From Odiellus spinosus (lineage: Eukaryota; Arthropoda; Arachnida; Opiliones; Phalangiidae): 64,000 bases of DNA. The translations under genes were made by a program, and so were the position numbers. The stretch spans positions 4,433,351 to 4,497,350 of the forward strand of contig OY987234.1 in assembly GCA_963920705.1 (NCBI GenBank). Direction: 5' to 3'. The notes beneath the pieces were generated by a model. That model saw nothing but the letters and a program-made list of their open reading frames with translations, had not been told where the DNA came from and did not search any database. This document shows positions 10,576 to 21,076 of this stretch, one piece after another. How positions within the stretch are numbered: position 1 is the stretch's first letter; every line of letters begins with the position of its first letter.

Positions 10576-13500
10576 GTGGGTAAAGAGTGTGTCACGAGTA
10601 AATTTTAAAAAGGACCAAAAAACCCGGTGATCGATAATTTCTCGTTAAACTATTTTTAAATTAAGAAAATATGCCTCAGAAAACGGATAAAACATTAATT
10701 TTGGTCTGTCTTTGAGGTAATGTTCCAATTGCGCAGTTCTCCTTTGCGCTCTCCCATAAGCGCATTTCCATTTGAACGGATTTCGATTTGCTCGGAAATT
10801 CCATTTGCGCAGATTTCCATTTCCGCAGTTTTCCATTACCGCAGATTTCATACAAATAATTTATCGGCAAACTGCTCAAATGGCAAACTGCCCAAATGGG
10901 AAACTGCGAAAATAGCAAACTGCGCAAGTGAAAATGCGCAAATCGCAAATCGCAAGAAATGGGAAACTGCGCATGTGGACTCAAACCGAAAGTGATTCCA
11001 AATAAAGCTCGTTTTTCATTTTGAAAAGCAATTTAACAGCCAATTGCGTTTAACGAGTTATCAAAATTTTTACTTTAGACTTGTTAATTTCTTGATATAT
11101 AATTATAACTAAACAATGTTATAAGAAAAGAATTAACCCAAAATGAAAACGCTATTAATTTAGCTAATATTTGATAAAAAGATTCGGAAAAGTTCTGTTT
11201 GATTTTACGCTAAGCCTAATTAGTTAGTAATTCCGATAGAAAGTAAAGAACGTTGGATACGCGTGCTGGACTAGGCCTATTTAAACGATGAGAAACTGAT
11301 AAACAAAATAACTTGCATTCTCACTTTAAAGGCCCTTCAATGGCCTTCTGTTCAAAAGGAACTGAGTTCAATTGTTTCGTAATTTTTAGCGTCATACTAA
11401 AAATAGCAAAGAATGTGTTCATTTGGCGTCTTCTGATAATATTTCCCCGATAAAGAGATGTAAAAGTGATGATAAGTGTAATTTAGTGATTTATTACTTC
11501 GGTTATATATAGGTTATGATTATACTTGGATTTTCTATAATGGTTATATCAAGCCTGATGACTCTCAATTGGACACTAATCGGCGGAAACAAATTGTGGC
11601 AGAAAATTGCGTTAAAGCTTTTTCACAATGTTTGGGACAACACCTCGCTATTGTGCGCCGAACGTGAGTTTACAAGAGAACTTAAACGCTGCGCTATAGA
11701 GATATGCCTCTTCGGGGAAAAGTGCAGTCCAGAGACTAGTGGAGGGTAGCGCGAAAGAAAAGTTAACTTCACGTGATCATTGAAGCCCAAGCGTCGCCTG
11801 CCACTGTTTTCCTACATGTATATGTTCGTTATGTGACTAAATAAAGAATCTAAACGTATTATCGTAAATTAGGAAGCCCAAGCGATGTTTTAATAAGTAG
11901 TTTTGAGGCTCTACAATCACCCTACGTTTTTCGACACTATAGAGGATATGGGAAGAGGTATAACGCTGCGTATAAGATCTCCGGAGAAAACGCACCTCCA
12001 GATATCGAGGGGTCCGACATTTACACGAAATCCCGTAAGCTTAATCTCGCGAAATCGCGAATTCTATCACGCAAAATCGCGAAATTTTTGAAGAAATCAC
12101 GAAATTAAACAAAATTCCCTGGAGAAATCGCGAAATCTCTGACGAAATCTTTGAAGAAATCAAGAAATCTTTGAAGAAATTACCAAATCTTTGGAGAAAT
12201 CGCGAAATTACGAAATCAAAGAAATCTCTATATCTTTCGCGAAATTATGAAATTACGAAATTCTGTACGCTTTTTTGGGGGGGAGTGTCGGACCCCGTCG
12301 ACTGAGATAGCCACGGACGTGTCTCTGCCGGCATCAGTGATTTTGTTTAAGTGACTTGTTATTTTCTCTGTCAAATTAGCCGTTCCTCGTATTTCTGCCG
12401 ATATTACTTCTAGACTGATATCCTTGACCTGGTTTTTGAGCGTCACGGTCATATTGTTCTTCACCAACTGTTTTTTGAAAACCGAGTTCTCTGTCGTGAC
12501 CTACCAGACCGTTGATTCGTTATCGCGATTAATGACGTCTCGTGTGAAACCCATAATAATAGATCCTTTCATCTTTGAAAACATGGTTTGTACAAAAATT
12601 TCATATCAGGATTCGTATTTATTTTTTAAAGTACTTCAAAACAGCGGTCCTCGAAATAGGGAAATAGAAAGATGTGTAAACGCCGTTGATAGAGAAATTG
12701 GAGGGTTTACGTATACGAATTCGGAATTGAAGAGGAACTTCTAGCTGGGCAGTGCGTCATTAGGATAACTCATTGGGCGCGGATCTGTTAAAAGTTGGCG
12801 CTTTCGTAGTTCCCATTCTGATTGTCTAAGCTATGAGAACGCCCCTCGCGCTATCTTGCCCCTCCTAGGGTCAACGCTTTTCCAATAGCAACGGAAATAT
12901 AGGTATTCTTGTATTTTCACTATGTACAAGATAGAGATAGAGAGAGGGGCAGAGTGCTATGATCGTTTCAGGGCCCAATAATTGTTTGGATACTTTAATA
13001 ACTTATTACATTATTTTTTATTACTCGGTAACGCCATCTGTTGCCATAATTCATCATAACATTTGTACCCGTAGGCCGTAGCCCCTGAAAGTTTGTTTTT
13101 GAGAATGGATAATTCCGAATTCGTCAATAGTTCATAATACCGAGTGTACCAATAAACAGCGGTCCCCTAAAGAGCGGGTGTTTTTCAAGATACCGCCATA
13201 TTTTGAAATACTTTTAGGGAATCTTATGTCTAGAGTTCTAAATCGGTAATTTACTTTGGTCATTTTCGATGTAAATTACCACGATAATAGTAATTTACGG
13301 TTTGTTCAGGAAAATTACAGTAATTTAGATTTTTTTTTTTAATTAGCTTTAAAAGTGAAAAATTGCTAAAAGAGGTCATATATCAACATAAAGTCGTCTA
13401 TAAGTCTTTTTCTCAATAGTTATTCGTGCTTGGCGTCGTTAACGACATGTTAATGTAATTTTTCATGTCTGTGTCATTTTGTTCTATCAATGAAAATGCA

Positions 13501-15995
13501 AGGGGTCAGGTGTATCATGAAAAACATGAGTACATGGTTTTTTAGCCAGAAATAAGAATTTTGATTATTAGCCTTCATTTGCCAATGAAGTATTGTCAAA
13601 ATGTCGGGATTTGAACCCTAAAATACAAAATCAGGAGAGTTCATGCGCGCGTTAGAGTCACTAATTACGAATTACCGTTATTCCGGTGTTTAAGCCAGGA
13701 TTTATGTTTATGGGACCGCTGTTTAGGTGTTTAGGGTAACCTATACTTTTACCTCACTATATTAATTTCGTTGTATAATAGGCAAATTACGACCCTGTAG
13801 TCGAGGAGTGGTATTCATCGATAAAGCTGGACCCGAAAGGTTTCCGTGAAGTGTACCAACTATTAAAAATAAATGACTACGAAGATGTTTTATCGGGGGA
13901 AAGGGTTCTGATCATTAGCAAAACGGATTTGACGTGGATAATCGGTGTGGTCATGAAATACAGTCCCGAAACGATGCGACTACTCGCCGAAAAAGGAGGA
14001 ATTTATTTTTCCGAAGCCATTTACTCGGAATATCGCCACTACATTTACAACAAATCATTCGTGACAAACAGCCCCGAAATCAGAGAAATAGCTCAAATAA
14101 GGTCCATATCGATATTCTTACTAAGTATGAATTCAAATAACATAAGTTTCCATAAATTCGATCACTTGACCGAATTTCGTTATCAAGTTTGTTTAAATGG
14201 CATTCATTGAAACGCCCCTATGTATTTGGAAATTGATTAAATATATTTATAGTCCAGGCATGCTTTTTAGAGTGTATTGGGGAGGTTAGAGGCCGAACGT
14301 ATCGCTCACGCAAAATCCTCTAGTTTACAGGCGTTCGAAGCGGGAGGAATTTCTGCAGAGGAGGGGAAAGAAGAGAGGGGCTCAAACCTTAATATTATAC
14401 CGGGAGGGCCATCTAGCGACATTTTCAGAGAATAATATTTGGGCGGCAAATTTGAAAAGATTTAGGTTTTCTATTCTACATTTCTGTTCAGTAACAATTT
14501 ATACTTGTTTGTCTTACTATTAGGGTTTTAGTGTTAATATTAAATAATTTAAACAGGGTTCGTACAAACCAGGAAATATCAGAATAAGATTATTCCAAAA
14601 ATTGAGGGTAAATTATATTTTGCAAAATTAAGGGAATTAGTTTGCCGTTATAAACAGTGGATAAAATTTCTCATTTCTTTAAAACCTGGTAATATCAGGG
14701 GAATTTGTAAAAAAAAACCTGAAAAATATCAGATTCTTAATTTGTTTGAACCTTGTTTAATTATAATTTTAAAATAATCCTTGATTAAATAATATTCTCA
14801 AATTTAGCATAAAACCCTGAGTCCCTGACCCCGAATCAAGGACTTCCACAAATCCGCGCTTAACAAAAATCACGCTTACACAGTACAGATAGTACTCGAG
14901 TTTAAGAAAGCGCCATCTAGCTCCAGATTGAAATAAATTTAAATTTAACCAAAAATAAATATTAAAAAATATTATAAGAATATAAGTAGATATACACAAA
15001 GAATTTTAGAATACATTTTAATAAAAAATAAGGATTTTTTTGTATTATTATATACGTTCAGGCGCTAGGTGTTGGAAGAAACTAGTGTTTAGAGTTTTGT
15101 GGGTGGTGCTCCAAACACAAGAGACAACCAGAAAAAGCTTCGGCCTCTAACCTCCCCAATACACTCTAAAAACCACGGTCCAGGGAAATTAGCTTAAAAT
15201 ATGGCCAAACTTAGAGCAAAGTAGGAACAAGCTAATTCCAACGGTAATTGCGAGTACTTTTAAGTAAAGAAAATTCCCATCACTTCCAGTGAGGGTAACC
15301 AAATCAAAATGGTGGCTTGGTATTGGATAACACTGACTACAGCTACCCACAAATTATAAGAATTCTTCGTATATAGGTGTAGCACACACCCACTTAGCAA
15401 AAAAGAGAACGGCTGAGGCGATTGGATACACAATGTTTATACTCAAAGAGTAGTACAAATATCGAGACATGGGTTAAGCGTCTGAAGGCTAGAACTCGGG
15501 ATCTCGGGGATAGCTGGGAATATATCATGCGCATCCAACATCTTTCGAAGCCCCAGAAAAGGCCGGCCCACCAGAAGTTCCGGCAATTTCCCCTTTTGTT
15601 AATCACATCATATGCTTTCAATTACGGTTGGAATTAAAATGTTTCTAATTTGTTAATTAGGTTAATAGCTAATAATTCCATGAACTACTTCTTTTGAATC
15701 TTTTCATTGCAGTTTCTACCCATTCTTCGAGAGCAAACCCTTCGAGTTTCTGGATTTTCATCTAAAATATGCCATCGACTATTTCACTTGGAAGAAACCG
15801 GTTGACAGCGCGACTGATTTGGGCATCTCGGCTATGCTCGTACCGTTCTATTTCTTATCCATGCTTCTTTTGCTCTCATTAAGCGTTCTAACGCTAGAAA
15901 TTATATTCCACACACAAAATGGTTGGTGCAATGATAATAGACGAACCCGCTACCGTCGTAGGAAACCAGATATATTTTTCGATGAGAAGCGGTGA
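10411..15995 (+). CDS. Ionotropic receptor copy A, C-terminal half (5 exons)
   Basis: Joined exons 10411-10575, 11513-11663, 12380-12585, 13782-14101 and 15713-15995 give 374 codons in one frame with a stop at 15993. In order the product has the end of the S1 ligand-binding lobe, M1 (about residues 56-75), a partial pore region, M3 (about 118-140), the S2 lobe (to about 280) and M4 (about 321-344). This is the layout of glutamate-gated channels and arthropod ionotropic receptors: plasma-membrane, ligand-gated cation channels used mainly in chemosensation. The canonical M3 motif SYTANLAAF is replaced by FFTNCFLKTEF, so it is a divergent receptor; its ligand is unknown. Every splice pair is GT-AG with compatible phase and is conserved in copy B. 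The start of the gene was not found, so the 5' end is incomplete. Confidence 0.8.
10690..10995. repeat. Inverted minisatellite (GCAGTTTCCCATTT words) in IR copy A intron
   Basis: The left half carries TTCCATTTCCGCAGTTTTCC-type units and the right half carries them inverted (AAACTGCCCAAATGGGAAAC), with the turn near 10862. This symmetry explains the overlapping frames on both strands. No gene is seen here. Confidence 0.8.
11513..11663 (+). CDS. IR copy A exon: M1 and start of pore
   Basis: 151 nt with acceptor TATATATAG and donor GTGAGT at 11664. It encodes the hydrophobic segment VMIILGFSIMVISSLMTLNW (M1), then KIALKLFHNVWDNTSLLCAE. It ends in phase 1 (a single C), which joins CC at the next exon to give proline. 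An in-frame ATG lies inside, but conservation and phase show the exon starts at the acceptor. Confidence 0.8.
11685..11985 (+). mobile_element. MITE family 1, internally diverged copy in IR copy A intron
   Basis: The left end GCGCTATAGAGATATGCCTC (about 11690) and the right end TATAACGCTGCGTATAAGATC (about 11960-11980) match the family termini, while the interior is short and unlike the others. It lies in the intron between the M1 and M3 exons. Confidence 0.6.
12030..12265. repeat. Short-period repeat of GAAATCGCGAAATC words
   Basis: Degenerate units of about 18-20 bp based on GAAATCGCGAAATTTTTGAA and GAAATCTTTGAAGAAATC, inside the IR copy A intron just upstream of the M3 exon. Confidence 0.8.
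12380..12585 (+). CDS. IR copy A exon: M3 and start of S2
   Basis: 206 nt with acceptor CAAATTAG and donor GTTTGT. It encodes VPRISADITSRLISLTWFLS, then VTVILFFTNCFLKTEFSVV, then a SLSRLMTSRVKPIII stretch. The pattern P-R-x-hydrophobic, aromatic M3, then a DSL-type linker and a P-I-I strand matches M3-S2 of iGluR/IR proteins. The exon differs from copy B at very few codons. Confidence 0.85.
12715..13135 (+). mobile_element. Dispersed repeat family 2, in IR copy A intron
   Basis: Shares AATTGAAGAGGAACTT, TCTGATTG..TAAGCTATGA, CCAATAGCAACGG and GGCCGTAGCCCCT with 61615-61975. No coding capacity is seen; ends are not defined. It lies between the M3 and S2 exons. Confidence 0.65.
13240..13560 (+). 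mobile_element. MITE family 3 copy in IR copy A intron
   Basis: AATCGGTAATTTACTTTGGT, then TTGCTAAAAGAGGT and GACATGTTAATGTAATTTTT in the same order as at 6590-6990. The right end is diverged. Confidence 0.6.
13782..14101 (+). CDS. IR copy A exon: S2 ligand-binding lobe
   Basis: 320 nt, phase 0 in and phase 2 out. The acceptor is TATAATAG. The donor ATAAG|GTCCAT is weak but is the only GT that gives the phase needed by the last exon, and it is conserved in copy B. It encodes ANYDPVVEEWYSSIKLDPKG, ending at NSPEIREIAQI. It is the most diverged exon between copies (for example YQLLKINDYED against YNLLKIDDYEE) yet keeps the same length. Confidence 0.75.
14259..15177. mobile_element. 919-bp DNA transposon-like insertion with 38-bp TIRs and TSD
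   Basis: The left end CATGCTTTTTAGAGTGTATT continues as GGGGAGGTTAGAGGCCGAA, and the right end is its reverse complement with two mismatches. It is flanked by GTCCAGG at 14252-14258 and 15178-15184. IR copy B has a single GTCTAGG at the matching intron position (about 49067-49073) with no insertion, i.e. an empty site. No transposase frame is present. The 7-8 bp duplication suggests hAT or a relative. Confidence 0.85.
14554..14755. mobile_element. ~200-bp hAT-like MITE nested in the 14259-15177 element
   Basis: Starts CAGGGTTCGTACAAACCAGG and ends in the inverted form TTTGTTTGAACCTTG, with AAATATCAG and its inverse just inside. CAGGGTTCGTAC is a terminus seen on hAT-type non-autonomous elements. 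The target-site duplication is unclear (TTTAAA against TTTAAT). Confidence 0.6.
15713..15995 (+). CDS. IR copy A last exon: M4 and C-terminus
   Basis: The acceptor is TTCATTGCAG. The exon encodes FYPFFESKPFEFLDFHLKYA, then the M4 helix around LVPFYFLSMLLLLSLSVLTL, and ends with a basic tail of about 30 residues and TGA at 15993. A single-base difference near 15953 makes this tail 11 residues longer than in copy B. A family-1 MITE starts within a few bases of the stop codon. Confidence 0.85.
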
Positions 15996-16480
15996 TTTTA
16001 CAACGCTTCACTGATATAAAGATACGCCTCTTTTTGAGAAAAGTGATATTCGAGAGACGGGTGGCGCCATCCACGCGAGACACGGGGATAATAGGGGGTA
16101 AGACCCGGAATTCCATATAAAGGTACTTTCACTCTGACGACCGTCAATTAGTCGTGAAGCTGGCAGCGCCATCTACTAAAATATGTAATCAACCATAAAT
16201 GCGTGTTTTGAAGTGATTGGAAATTTCAATTCGCGCCTTTTTTTAAAATATTATCGAATTATATCATTTCCGTATTTCTAGAAACCAAATAAGTGTGCGC
16301 GTTACGCACGTAACTCACAGTCTCTAGGTGGGGTGGAAAAGGGGAAGCTGCTGTCCAAGCCGCATATTATCCCTAACTCGGAGATGGCGCTACAAACAAC
16401 CTGCGGTTTGTCAACGACATAGAGAGTATGAGAATAGGCATATCTCAATAGCACAGCGTTGTAAGATCTCTGTTAAGCAT
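15990..16480 (+). mobile_element. MITE family 1, full-length copy after IR copy A
   Basis: The left end TTTTACAACGCTTCACTGAT leads to ACGCCTCTTT and the right end AGGCATATCTCAATAGCACA leads to GCGTTGTAAGATC, forming terminal inverted repeats of about 35 bp. The interior holds GGCGCCATC, TCGCGCC and GGTGGGGTGGAAAAGGGG words typical of the family. The matching position after IR copy B also carries family-1 sequence, so this insertion is older than the gene duplication. Confidence 0.75.
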
Positions 16481-19400
16481 AATTATCACGTTGGTCCTAA
16501 CTAGGAATCAAAAACCGTTTAAAGTAAAAGAATATTCATCGCGCAAAGATATCTAAAAGATGACACTGAAGTAATTCTAGTTAAGTCATTTTTAAACCCA
16601 ATTCAACGTACACTGTACCTTTATCTGTATTAATTCGAATTCAGTGGACGGTGGGAAGAGGGAAACGATTTCAGTTATCAAGCGCCGCGGGTCCGTTGGA
16701 AAATACATTACGGTTTCTGATGAAATTCGAGTTTAGACAAAGGGATAAACACTTTTGTGTTTATCCAAATATAGTAAACAAAAAAGACCACCTGAAAAAA
16801 TCTTTATTCGTTTTCGAATAAATCCTACCTAAATGACCCTATCTTTTCACTATTTAAAGATGTTTAACCTTAATTTAAAAATAATCCATAACTGTAACTG
16901 AAAATGTTACTCGGGGAAGTTACTTGCAATTGTCTCTAGTTTTATTACAAAGTAATATAGTTCTAATAGTCCTATAAGCCAAGAAAAACGTGTCTAAAGT
17001 ATGGCCCAGAAGAAAAAAAAAACGCTCAGGGATTTCACTTCAACCCTAAATTTTTGACGCATACTGCGAAATTCGCTTATACCGAGGTAGAGCGACGTCT
17101 ATAGTTAACATTATTTTAATCCGCTTTAGATAGGGCTTCAACCTTTTGCTCTATCTCAAAGGGGTAAAAATCGTGTTAACCACATAATTCCAAAACAGTT
17201 TAACGCACACTTTATTAGTCGAAATGACTGAAAAGCCTGGTTCGATTGAAAAACCAGATTTTCAGAGTCGCACGGTTACCAAGTTATTCTTATAAATAAT
17301 ATGTTTACCAAGTTATTCTTACGCTTAACACAAACATAACCGTATAAAAGTTCCTTAAAGGCAGAGTGAAAAGCAAACTAATTCTCGATTCCATTGCATA
17401 TGGAAATGTTTATGAATTTTGCAAAAAGTCAGAAAATATTCAGATTTTAGGAGCAATTTAATGAATCTTCGGTTTGACACACACGATTGTGCGCGTGCAA
17501 TCGGCCAACGCTCGATTTAGCTCGAGGAAAATGTTGCATGGATTTTACTTAGCCAATGGTGAGGCGTCTTTCAACTAGTCGGAAGTGACTTTAATTATAA
17601 GTTACGAATGTTTTTGGATTTTTTGCAAAAAAGATAGTAAGTATCGCGGAATATTTAGTGCTAAAGACTTAAGAACCTTTAAGGTATTTAGAATCTATTA
17701 AATAACATATTGGCAAACTAAGTCTACATTATTAATTCACATAACCACATTCATGTATCTAAAAATGAGATATCAAAAAAATGGGGTGCACTTCGAGTAT
17801 CCAGTTTCCTTGGCAAATAGGTAGGGCTATCGCTTAAGGTATTCTTTCTCGAAATAGTACTGGACTTGTAAAAGAAGATTGCAAAGAGTGGAAGGCTATC
17901 ATCATACAACAGCTGCGCCATCAACGTCTCGATTCCCATTTTTGCCTTAATGTTTTGGGATTTGTAGAAAGAAAAAGCAGGGCTAAATACAACGTTTGTG
18001 TCTTCTGGTTTAGAACTATTGTCTGAGCTGGTAACTTTGAACACTTTTCCTTTAATTTATGACCAAAGTTTGGGTGTCCTAAATCCCTCAAGAAGGAGCC
18101 CTGTTTGTAGATGGGATATCTTGTAATTCGGAAAATATATATATATTACCTCGTTTTCTTGAGAAAAAATGAGAAAACAATACGGGGCCTTAACATCCGA
18201 ACCAAAGAACGAATCGATTTAAGAAAAGGGAATTTCAACGCTAGGAATTTCAATGTTAGGTGAATAAGGATTTACTAGAGTTGCGATTATCGTACCTGAA
18301 CGATCATTTTATCGTTTCAGTGAGCGTTTTCTTCGATACAGATTCCATGTTTACTACCTTCGTTTCCTTCAAGAATTCGATTCATCATTTTATTTTGAAG
18401 AGTTCATATCAAAATAGTACCTTCATACAGCCGATTATTCTAGCCTTTCGAAGTTCTAATTAGCGAATAAAAGTATTTGTTGATACATATGATTTCCCTT
18501 AAAAGGCAAAAAAAATTCCTAAAACCATATCAAAAGTCATGCCGTTTAAATTACCTTTTTGGTGGTGGATAGCGCTAAGAGGGAAATAGCTAAGAGGGAC
18601 GCCCTTGAAACATCGATTTTAATGATGATTTCAATACAGGTATTGTTATTTTTTATTTATTCTAAATATTTATGACAAATTGAGGCTCTCATGGAATAAA
18701 TATTGTTGAACTGAATAGTACGTGTTAAAATGCCAAAGTCGTAGCCTATCCATAGGCCAAAATAACGCTTAAAATCAATGCCATCGTATGATAAGGGGAA
18801 AACAGAGAATTATGTCTAATTCCTTAAGAATAACTGGTGTTTAAAGTTGACATCACGTCGATTAAAGCTAGCAGCGAATGTCTATTGTCAAAATTAAGAT
18901 TCACAAAAATCTAAATGGCTTTAAAAGCAGTTTAAATAAATTGGAATTTTGTAGTAGTGTTCAAGTGGAGCTTAAATTGACTACAGATTAGTTTTAACGT
19001 TGCATATCAAAACTACCTAATCATTTCCCATTTTACCAACGTCTCTTAAATTAACGGGAAAGTCCCCTAAAGTCTTATTTTAGGGAAAAAAAAAATCGAT
19101 AAAAAGATCGATTTTCTTCTTAACCTTCCCTTTAATTCGAAAAATTTACTTTCAGAAAATGCATGTTTAAACGAGCTTTCCTACGCAAATAAAACATGTT
19201 GGGCCAAATAATTATACCGTTAGAATCAGGTGGAATTTTCAGATTGTACAATATGTTACATTATATATTCTACGTCGAGCTATATATTCTACGCGTAAAG
19301 CTAGGATGGTTTTTGTCCATATTTGATTGTCCTAGTTTTGCTCGTGCTCCCAACTTCGGGTAGAGAATAATCTGGGCTGTATCTACTCTCTATGGAACCT

Positions 19401-20820
19401 GTATTCATAGATATAAGAAGGAGCGTAAGTTTTTAAAGTGCTGAAATGTAATACTGATTTTGATGATACTCGAGCGTGCTGTTATATATAAAAAACGTTT
19501 TACTCTACGCATCTGTGGTTTCCAGCATTCTTGCGAGAAATAAATAGAATAGCGAACTATTTCATTTCGAACGGCTCAATTTTAGGGTGAAATTGAGTTA
19601 TTGTTACTTTCAAACTTCGTAAAAAGTTGTCGATCCTGCGCTAAACTAAGTTAATCACATATATCCTGGATTAATAAGTAAGTAGTCGAATGATAGTTTC
19701 CATTGATGCGAATCCATTACCGGGTTAATGCAACTATTGTTCCTAAAGCTTCGAAATTGAGTTAGCTCGTTAGTAAAGTGCTAAAAATAAAACTAAAATA
19801 AATGAGCTTAAAGATTTGTTTGAACATTTTTATCAACTGTAAGTTTCTACGTAAGGTCTTCCCTTGATCGTATTGCGGAATATAAATCATTATCTTATGT
19901 TTTAACAATTTCTAAAATGCTTAAAATGCACTTCAAATTTACTCGTTCATTTTGAAAATATTGGGAAATAAAACTTGTATAGATGTTCAAAAAATAAAAT
20001 GTCTATGAATACTGACAGGGTTAATTCGTACCAGTGGCGTATCTAGAGGGTTTGCCGCCCCTTTCTTAAAATAGGTCGCCTAAAAGAAAATGCCGCCCTA
20101 AAAATACTGATGGCAGGTAATTCCAAAATGGATGCAAAATGTCAGGAGTAAGTCAGGGATCTAAAAAATCATAAAAAGTCAGGGATATCCAAAATGGAGG
20201 CCAAAGAGGAATAAGATAACTGTCGCGGTTCAGTTATTAGTTCAGTTAAAAGATCAGAATATCTAATAACCATGGCCAAATTCGTAAGTTAATATAAAGC
20301 CTGGTTATAAAGTTTTAAGTTATATAAAGTTGTTATTTGTTTCAATCTATTTCCTTTGTAATTTTTTAATCTAAAACCGAGACGACCCTGCTGTTCCGTT
20401 GTCTTAAGATACAGATAATTTCTTTATGAATGATATAAGGCAAACCTTTGTGTCCGATGCAAGCATTTCGAATATCATATACGTGCAAGCTTTAACGATA
20501 AGTTAAAAATATACGTAATACTGGCGTAAGTTTGTCTCCGTAACCTTTTATTACAAAATTAGGAATTCTATATATTCCACAAGTATATTTGGGTTTAATT
20601 TTCTTGATACTATTCTTAACGTCGTTCATAGGACTGAACTTAAGCTCATATCGTCATAAAAAATAATTGAGCACGGGCTCAAACTCGGATGTTTTACGAA
20701 AACTTTGGTGGGCTCAGCTCGGGCTCATAGTTTCGGACTTCTTGTTAGTACCGCACTGAAATCGAGCCCGCGGGCTCAAGGAAATGAGTTGAGCACTGTA
20801 AAGCTCTTATGTGTTCGGAA
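16480..20820. other. Long stretch with no recognised gene
   Basis: AT-rich, without long frames or obvious tandem arrays. The 98-residue-scale minus frame at 17751-18044 has no motif I recognise. At about 16617-16652 the sequence CTGTATTAATTCGAATTCAG matches 31258-31295 in reverse complement, so a dispersed repeat touches this region. A small hairpin GGATAAACAC/GTGTTTATCC lies at about 16743-16768. A hAT-like terminus word CAGTGGCGTATCTAGAGGG lies at about 20033, with no partner end. Confidence 0.5.
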
Positions 20821-21076
20821 TAATTACACGTGTTAATATTAAATACTATCCCGTCCATGGTATTGACTAATTAAAATTTAAAAGAAGGATCTCATGGATT
20901 AAATTTTTAACAACTTTATTAAAAGTTCCTGCGAGCTTTCGACCGGCCCGGCGGTCTTCCTCAGTATGCCTGAGGAAGACCGCCGGGCCGGTCGAAAGCT
21001 CGCAGGAACTTTTAATAAAGTTGTTAAAAATTTAATCCATGAGATCCTTCTTTTAAATTTTAATTACACGTGTTAA
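20821..21076. mobile_element. Small insertion with 16-bp flanking direct repeat
   Basis: TAATTACACGTGTTAA occurs at 20821-20836 and again at 21061-21076 and encloses the perfect hairpin at 20868-21066 plus about 31 bp of other sequence. The repeat is a reasonable target-site duplication, though the right copy overlaps the hairpin end by 6 bp. The enclosed sequence resembles the ends of Penelope-like or other hammerhead-bearing retroelements; this family call is tentative. Confidence 0.5.
20868..21066. repeat. Perfect hairpin, 97-bp arms, 5-nt loop
   Basis: Each base of 20868-20964 has its complement in 20970-21066; the loop is TATGC. The arms contain a GC-rich block (GGCCCGGCGGTCTTCCTCAG) amid AT-rich flanks. 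Read on the plus strand from the loop, the right arm gives CTGAGGA, then GACCG...CGGTC, then GAAAGCTC, which resembles a hammerhead ribozyme core. Confidence 0.97.

Noticed and set aside
17751-18044. 97-codon minus frame
   Set aside because: No recognisable domain, no paralogue in the window and no splice context; kept only as unassigned.
20033-20052. CAGTGGCGTATCTAGAGGG as a hAT terminus
   Set aside because: A good left-end word, but no matching right end or 8-bp duplication was found within several kb, so no element is called.
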